This document shows positions 15,301 to 18,151 of a stretch of DNA of 18,151 nucleotides, one piece after another (position 1 is the stretch's first letter; each line of letters starts with the position of its first letter). The DNA comes from Spartobacteria bacterium UBA5019 (lineage in GTDB: Bacteria; Verrucomicrobiota; Verrucomicrobiia; Chthoniobacterales; Terrimicrobiaceae), in the NCBI GenBank assembly GCA_002396485.1, contig DGXZ01000049.1:2524-20674 (forward strand), read 5' to 3'. Both the position numbers and the translations under genes were made by a program. Below the pieces are notes generated by a model. The model did no database searches, had not been told where the DNA came from, and worked only from the letters and a program-made list of their open reading frames with translations.

Positions 15301-15774
15301 GGTCGCCTGGGCCTCGTCAAAGCGTCCGGCTTGCAAAAGCGTGGCGACTTCGCCTTTCAGGCATCCGCTCAGGGCAATGATGCCCTTCGAATGCGCGGCC
15401 AGACGCTCCCTGTCCACGCGCGGCTTGTAATAAAAACCCTCCAGATATCCTGCGGTCGAGAGCTTCACGAGATTCCGATAGCCCTCGTCATTCGTCGCCA
15501 GAAGAGTCAGATGAAATGCGGCATCCTTTGCGGATGAGCCACTCTTATCCGTCATCGAGCCCGGCGCGACATACATCTCGCAACCGATGATTGGCTTGAT
15601 CCCGGTCTTCTCCGCCTGCTGGTAAAACGGCACTGCCGCATGTAGGTTCCCGTGATCCGTCACCGCCACGGCCGGCATCCCAAAGCCAGCCGCTTTCTTC
15701 ACCAGCTCATCCAGGCGCACAGCTCCGTCCAGAAGGGAAAACTCGGAGTGGCAATGCAGGTGAACAAATGACAT
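12367..15774 (-). CDS. dnaE: DNA polymerase III subunit alpha
   Basis: This is the replicative polymerase catalytic subunit. From the ATG at 15774 it has 1135 residues, normal for DnaE1 (about 1160 in E. coli). Order: PHP domain from MSFVHLHCHSEFSLLDGA (residues 1-18), the polymerase palm with GPGRGSAAGSLIAYVL and PPDIDVDFCMERRGEVIEY (catalytic Asp401 and Asp403), the third acidic residue Asp552 in LKMDFLGLRTL, GVFQMES, RPGPMQFIDDYI, the fingers/helix-hairpin-helix region, and an OB-fold around GRL-like FKLAGLIMSVEKRFSKKDGKPFGILILED. The open frame reaches a GTG at 15795, but the ATG matches the conserved N-terminus. No good Shine-Dalgarno is visible. It is unrelated in function to its neighbours and forms its own transcription unit. 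Confidence 0.98.
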   Translation of the reverse strand: MSFVHLHCHSEFSLLDGAVRLDELVKKAAGFGMPAVAVTDHGNLHAAVPFYQQAEKTGIKPIIGCEMYVAPGSMTDKSGSSAKDAAFHLTLLATNDEGYRNLVKLSTAGYLEGFYYKPRVDRERLAAHSKGIIALSGCLKGEVATLLQAGRFDEAQATAAAYREIFGAENYFVELHDFGLDAQRRINPELVKIARNLDLGLVAANDVHFLEKSHHEAHDVLICIGTASNVVDERRMRYSPELYFKSPEEMRALFAELPEACDNTLRIAERCDFKMEFGKPKYPNFDSPDTRSREQYLRDLCHEGLLKRFGGRVDTDPELNKRLDYELSVIEKTGFISYFLIVWDFIRHAKENGIPVGPGRGSAAGSLIAYVLGITDIDPLRYGLIFERFLNPERISPPDIDVDFCMERRGEVIEYVRQKYGERAVSQIVTFGTLGAKSVIRDVARVLGWSYSDGDRVAKMIPNELNIDLEKAREKNPELQTAIENEAPVRQLWDYATVLEGLSRNTGIHAAGVVIGDRPLDEFIPLCRGKENEVVTQYAMGPLTDLGMLKMDFLGLRTLTIMQEAVRLIHAKVPDFNIDLIPSDDKPSFDIYNRGETLGVFQMESGGITNCCKRFDVGCIEDIIAIGALYRPGPMQFIDDYIERKKGIKKVEYLHTLLEKVCSETHGIIVYQEQVQMAASVLAGYSLGEADLLRRAMGKKDAEKMEKERKRFVEGCGTHNNIPPKVADAIFGFIEKFAQYGFNKSHSAAYGWISYQTAYLKAHFPREFMSAMLTFDANDTDRLAVVIAECRRMEIPVLPPNINASVLKFAPETDGPGIRFGLASIKNVGAGAMESAIAEREKGGPFRTLEEFCSRLDSRTVNRKILESLVKCGAFECLDKNRAALFAEIEPSMAAAASLQRDRASGQFSLFGDTPLTPPKKSSKAAKIEPWSQLETLKHEKELLGYYVSGHPLDSYAGNFDSGKYNTIAQAREATEPGTFKLAGLIMSVEKRFSKKDGKPFGILILEDFTGSLEITAWDESFSKNATLFVPGTAVSINTRITRRDEAIRATAGAVAALNEKTSVRPVRLRLARERLDEPALQTILAAVKANPGPRPLILEFVLPNGRSLDMPTGEEFGIGDERTLVSAVNGLVVA

Positions 15775-15842
15775 TTGCAGACAATACCGCAACACGCGCC
15801 CCTTTGTCGAATGGTCGGCTCATGCTTTGATGCATGAGCCCA

Positions 15843-15879
15843 CAAAAAAAACGCGGCCCTCCTCTCGGAGAGCCGCGTT
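15843..15879 (-). terminator. Strong intrinsic terminator of the Cys-rich gene unit
   Basis: Arms AACGCGGC (15850-15857) and GCCGCGTT (15872-15879) enclose a partly paired CTC/GAG inner region. On the minus strand the stem is followed directly by eight T residues (15844-15851 region). It lies 26 nt past the stop at 15905, so it ends the minus-strand transcript carrying the two Cys-rich genes before dnaE. Confidence 0.88.
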
Positions 15880-15904
15880 GGCAATCTATGCCATGTCGAG
15901 CGCG

Positions 15905-16060
15905 TTACTTATTGCACTGTTTGCACTCGGAGCACTTGCCTTTGCAGCAGGTGGCGCAGTCCTTGTCCTTGCAGCAGGTCGGGCACGAGGTCCCGGCGGC
16001 TTGAACAGAACCAACCACTGCGGCGCAGGCCAGAGCGATGGCGATAATCAATGATTTCAT
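15905..16060 (-). CDS. Small secreted cysteine-rich protein, possibly metal-binding
   Basis: The ATG at 16058-16060 gives 51 residues. Residues 1-21 are a clear Sec signal peptide (MKSLIIAIALACAAVVGSVQA). The mature peptide of about 30 residues contains nine cysteines in the pattern CPTCCKDKDCATCCKGKCSE followed by CKQC, interspersed with Lys and Asp. The AAAGGAAAA box 4-5 nt before the ATG is the best ribosome-binding site in this part of the window and fixes the start; a longer open frame upstream lacks such a site. The pattern resembles metallothionein-like or zinc-ribbon-like peptides, so metal or thiol chemistry in the periplasm is likely, but I do not recognise a named family. Confidence 0.82.
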   Translation of the reverse strand: MKSLIIAIALACAAVVGSVQAAGTSCPTCCKDKDCATCCKGKCSECKQCNK

Positions 16061-16128
16061 AGTTTTCCTTTCTGAATGGAATTTTTGAGAAGTGACGGCC
16101 TGAAAAAGAATCAAGCTCCGGCGCGAAG

Positions 16129-16467
16129 TCAGGCCGCCACGCGTGGCGGTGGTATGGACGGTTCAGGAGAAAAACTTGGGGCGGATTCGTTGCAATTCGC
16201 CCAGCGCAGTTCGGGGAGTGGCGGAGGAAGTTTGGGCCCAAGGTTGAGAACGGCGGTGAGAAGATGCGGTGAAGTCGGGCAGACCTGGCACGCACAGGAT
16301 CCAGCGGAATGAGCGCTTGGAGCCGACGAGTGATGAACCCCATGGCAGCAGCAGGAAACTTTCTCCACCGATTGAAGCGGCAGGATTTTCGTTGGCAATG
16401 CAATGACCAGCGCCGAAACGCCGATAAGAGCTATGCCCACCATCCATGCGCGCAAATGCGAATTCAC
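16129..16467 (-). CDS. Hypothetical membrane-anchored Cys/His-rich protein
   Basis: A 112-residue ORF. Residues about 9-28 form one hydrophobic segment (MVGIALIGVSALVIALPTKI), an uncleaved anchor or signal. It is followed by a Cys/His cluster SCCCHGVHHSS (about 38-48) and SCACQVCPTSPH (about 57-68), then a Pro-rich tail ending PPPRVAA. The organisation (N-terminal TM, CCCH cluster, Pro-rich end) recalls small proteins found near metal-resistance genes, but I cannot name a family. The farthest start is GTG at 16467; an ATG at 16443 is also possible, and neither has a good Shine-Dalgarno. It lies 68 bp upstream of the 9-cysteine peptide on the same strand and probably shares its transcript. Confidence 0.6.
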   Translation of the reverse strand: MNSHLRAWMVGIALIGVSALVIALPTKILPLQSVEKVSCCCHGVHHSSAPSAHSAGSCACQVCPTSPHLLTAVLNLGPKLPPPLPELRWANCNESAPSFSPEPSIPPPRVAA

Positions 16468-16573
16468 AAACTCAACTTACGGCCGGATTTTTCAAACGCA
16501 AGTGCCCGCAAGCGAATTTCCGTCAAATCACGAATCTTGGAGGGCCATCGTCTCTGATGGCCCAAATATCAAT

Positions 16574-16591
16574 CACGGAAGACACGGAAGC
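16574..16591. repeat. Tandem 9-bp repeat, CACGGAAGA type
   Basis: CACGGAAGA (16574-16582) is followed by CACGGAAGC (16583-16591) and a diverged CACTTTCGA. Tandem arrays of this type of unit are, to my recollection, common as intergenic filler in several environmental bacterial genomes. Here it looks like a short, decayed copy. Confidence 0.5.
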
Positions 16592-16657
16592 ACTTTCGAT
16601 AGACACTGCCCCGCCCAAACCACGCCGACCTCAGGCGCCGCTGCGCGGCTGAAAAAT

Positions 16658-16679
16658 GGGTCATGCGAGACGATGACCC
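16658..16679. repeat. Short hairpin in the non-coding region
   Basis: GGGTCAT (16658-16664) and ATGACCC (16673-16679) are perfect 7-bp arms with an 8-nt loop. Neither side has a U-tract in the right place, so it is not called as a terminator. It is likely part of the same degenerate repeat region. Confidence 0.45.
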
Positions 16680-17038
16680 TCCCATCTGACGGCGCGTGAC
16701 TTGTGTGGCCCGCGTTATCGGGTGGATGGGGTGCTGAAGCGCAGTTTTGGCGTGAGGGATTCGAGTCAAGATCCAATGCCTTCTCTTTCTGTGCCGGTCT
16801 TCCTCCCCGCTCGCGAGCATATGGACTTCTCGAATCCGGCAAACCTGCGCTGGAGCGTGCGCTCGGATGGACTCACAGTCGTCTTCGCAGAGGTTCCCGG
16901 CATGAACGTCGAGTTCTCGTTCGACTCCTCAACCCCCAACCGCCTTCATAAAACTCCAACATTTCCCTTGCAAACCAAGACAGTTGCTGGCGCTTTATGT
17001 TTGCAGTTTCACAGGATCAAAAGTTCATGGGATAACAA

Positions 17039-17794
17039 ATGAATAAAACCTTGCCAGAATTTCGTCTCAATTCTCCTCAAGGCAAATCCATTTTGGCTTT
17101 GGCCCGGGGTGCTGACTTCGCGCATCCCGGTGAAGATCGCGTCATTGAGTTAGTTGCTAGTGGCTTACTTCCCAACAGGTCCCTTCGCCTGCTTGATGTA
17201 GGGTGTGGCAGGGGGGGGACAGCTCAATGGTTTTATGAGCATAATTTCGGACAAGTTACTGGTATTGATATAGATAAGCCTTCAATCGAATATGCTCGAA
17301 ATAAATATCCCCATGTTGATTTCAGGCACGCCGATGTGAGTCATCTCACATCTTTCCACGGCGATTCTTTTGATATTATTTATTCATTAAATTCGTTTTA
17401 TGCTTTTACTGATCAGCTTCTTGCATTGCATGAGATTCGCTCGGTTGCCAAACCCGGCTCGAAGTTGCTGATCTACGACTACACCAAACCCCTGGGTGGG
17501 CGGCTTCCAGAAGCATTGGGATCAGAAATCGGACGACCTATTGTTAAAGAAGATATTAAGATTTGGCTGGAGACTTCCCGGTGGAAGCTGGAATCTATTC
17601 ATGATTTCACAAATTTATACTCCGAATCCTACATCCAGCTTCTCCAAAAATTTGAACTGAAGCGCGACGAAATCCTAAAATTATCAGATCAGGAATGGTA
17701 TGATTTTATAACTCGTTGGTATGGGGCTTTGCAGTTAGCACTGACTCAAGGCACCCTTGGCGGGGCGTTAATTTCTGCCATTGCTGTGGAATAA
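17039..17794 (+). CDS. Class I SAM-dependent methyltransferase, substrate unknown
   Basis: This 251-residue protein has a Rossmann-fold methyltransferase core. Motif I LLDVGCGRGGT (residues 51-61) binds SAM, GIDID (75-79) supplies the acidic residue for the ribose, FDIIYSLNSFYAF (111-123) is the motif after strand 4, and VAKPGSKLLIYDY (136-148) is the post-motif strand 5. The C-terminal part (about 165-235) is more variable and gives no substrate clue; the general type is like small-molecule or quinone/amine methyltransferases. Base composition is clearly AT-richer than dnaE or the urease genes (long stretches such as 17360-17410 are mostly A/T), suggesting recent acquisition. Motif I is encoded over a run of eight Gs (17211-17218). 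Confidence 0.88.
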   Translation: MNKTLPEFRLNSPQGKSILALARGADFAHPGEDRVIELVASGLLPNRSLRLLDVGCGRGGTAQWFYEHNFGQVTGIDIDKPSIEYARNKYPHVDFRHADVSHLTSFHGDSFDIIYSLNSFYAFTDQLLALHEIRSVAKPGSKLLIYDYTKPLGGRLPEALGSEIGRPIVKEDIKIWLETSRWKLESIHDFTNLYSESYIQLLQKFELKRDEILKLSDQEWYDFITRWYGALQLALTQGTLGGALISAIAVE

Positions 17795-17934
17795 ATTTAT
17801 TAAATCTTTCAGCAACCAACACAACCAAACGAAAATTCAATTGCTCGCTTTTTTCGCGACTTGACTGATAAACAAGAATTTTGTGTGACCAAACGTTCGG
17901 CAAAGAATGAACCCGCACTTTAGATGAGATTCGC
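17795..17934. other. AT-rich spacer after the methyltransferase gene
   Basis: About 140 bp, low in GC at first and rising near 17880. No gene or clear terminator can be seen. A 70-codon minus-strand ORF spans this and the methyltransferase 3' end, but it is antisense and unsupported. Confidence 0.5.
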
Positions 17935-18151
17935 GTGACGTTCGATCGGAAGAAGGAAGAGCCGGTGGAGATTTCCGAAGAGTCGCGAGGCTACGGCGAG
18001 CTTATGGGGCGAGTGCTTTCGCGTTTCCCAGGAAGCGATCCTAAGTGGTTTTCCAAAGTAGTTCATACAGCATTTGCTCCGTGTCTGACCACTATTTGGA
18101 AAGAAGAGCCGAACCAGTCACTAAAGCCAAAAATGAAAGGAAATGAACCCT
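17935..18151 (+). CDS. Unidentified ORF, 3' end beyond the window
   Basis: An open plus-strand frame follows a TGA at 17908-17910 and stays open to the window end. The first GTG is at 17935, with a GATGAGAT purine stretch before it, giving 72 visible codons; ATG 18010 is an alternative start. The reading begins VTFDRKKEEPVEISEESRGY and includes GRVLSRFPGSDPKWFSKVV, a soluble, balanced composition that looks like real protein. I do not recognise a family. It could equally be a fragment of a broken gene, since the frame has no strong start signal. Confidence 0.4.
   Translation, partial: MTFDRKKEEPVEISEESRGYGELMGRVLSRFPGSDPKWFSKVVHTAFAPCLTTIWKEEPNQSLKPKMKGNEP

Larger units (their letters stand above)
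16468..17038. other. Non-coding region with degenerate repeats
   Basis: About 570 bp between divergent genes. Several ORFs of 80-113 codons exist on both strands, but they overlap each other in different frames, use TTG starts or show unnatural composition, so none is called. One of them (16701-17042, +) ends in an ATGA overlap with the methyltransferase start, which may be chance. The region holds two tandem copies of a 9-mer at 16574-16591 and a hairpin at 16658-16679. Promoters for both flanking units must lie here, but I see no convincing boxes. Confidence 0.55.

Noticed and set aside
16700..16790. A GATTCGAGTC stretch resembling a tRNA T-arm
   Set aside because: Flanking bases do not form a T-stem or acceptor stem on either strand and no anticodon arm could be drawn.
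16701..17042. 113-codon plus-strand ORF ending in an ATGA overlap with the methyltransferase start
   Set aside because: The start is TTG, the composition is poor, competing ORFs exist in other frames and the 5' half overlaps the repeat region. The ATGA contact is suggestive but not enough to call a gene.
1..18151. CRISPR arrays, insertion sequences, rRNA or tRNA genes
   Set aside because: No regularly spaced repeats, transposase-like protein, terminal inverted repeats or structural RNA signatures were found on reading both strands.

Overview
The window is dominated by one long minus-strand gene cluster for taking up urea and hydrolysing it. It carries a complete five-gene urea ABC transporter (urtABCDE), a HupE/UreJ nickel permease, the three urease structural subunits (ureA, ureB, ureC) and accessory genes ureE and ureF. 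The 5' part of ureG runs off the left edge. Protein-level features (outer-membrane barrel ending in Phe, many Sec signal peptides, fairly high GC, weak Shine-Dalgarno sequences at several starts) suggest a Gram-negative bacterium. The general look fits Verrucomicrobiota or a related PVC lineage, but no marker here proves that.

Layout, right to left in the direction of transcription. 17930-18151 (+): start of an unidentified ORF cut by the edge. 17039-17794 (+): an AT-rich class I SAM-dependent methyltransferase. 16468-17038: no convincing gene, but degenerate 9-bp tandem repeats and a hairpin. 16129-16467 and 15905-16060 (-): a membrane-anchored Cys/His-rich protein and a tiny secreted 9-cysteine protein, closed by a strong intrinsic terminator at 15843-15879. 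12367-15774 (-): DNA polymerase III alpha, followed about 100 bp downstream by a perfect 34-bp palindrome that looks like a terminator. 11246-11965 (-): a LytTR-type response regulator whose receiver lacks the usual phospho-acceptor Asp. 10253-11098 (-): an outer-membrane beta-barrel protein, preceded by a sigma-54-like -24/-12 element and two inverted repeats. 8905-10173: urtA. 7093-8811 down to 1: the remaining urea genes.

How it works together (inference from the families). The barrel protein could admit urea or another small solute through the outer membrane. UrtA would bind urea in the periplasm, UrtB/UrtC form the inner-membrane channel and UrtD/UrtE power it. HupE would bring in nickel, UreE/F/G (and UreD, not in view) would insert it into the UreABC apoenzyme, and urease would release ammonia and CO2. 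From urtB on the genes overlap or abut (overlaps of 1-14 nt, gaps of 2-3 nt), so they are probably co-transcribed and translationally coupled. Hairpins in the two larger gaps (barrel gene/urtA and urtA/urtB) could set different expression levels for the binding protein and the rest.

Most unusual points: UrtE carries an insertion of about 89 residues, bounded by two HPHE motifs, between its Walker B and switch regions; the LytTR regulator has Asn where the phosphorylated Asp should be; and a small Cys-rich two-gene unit may handle metals.
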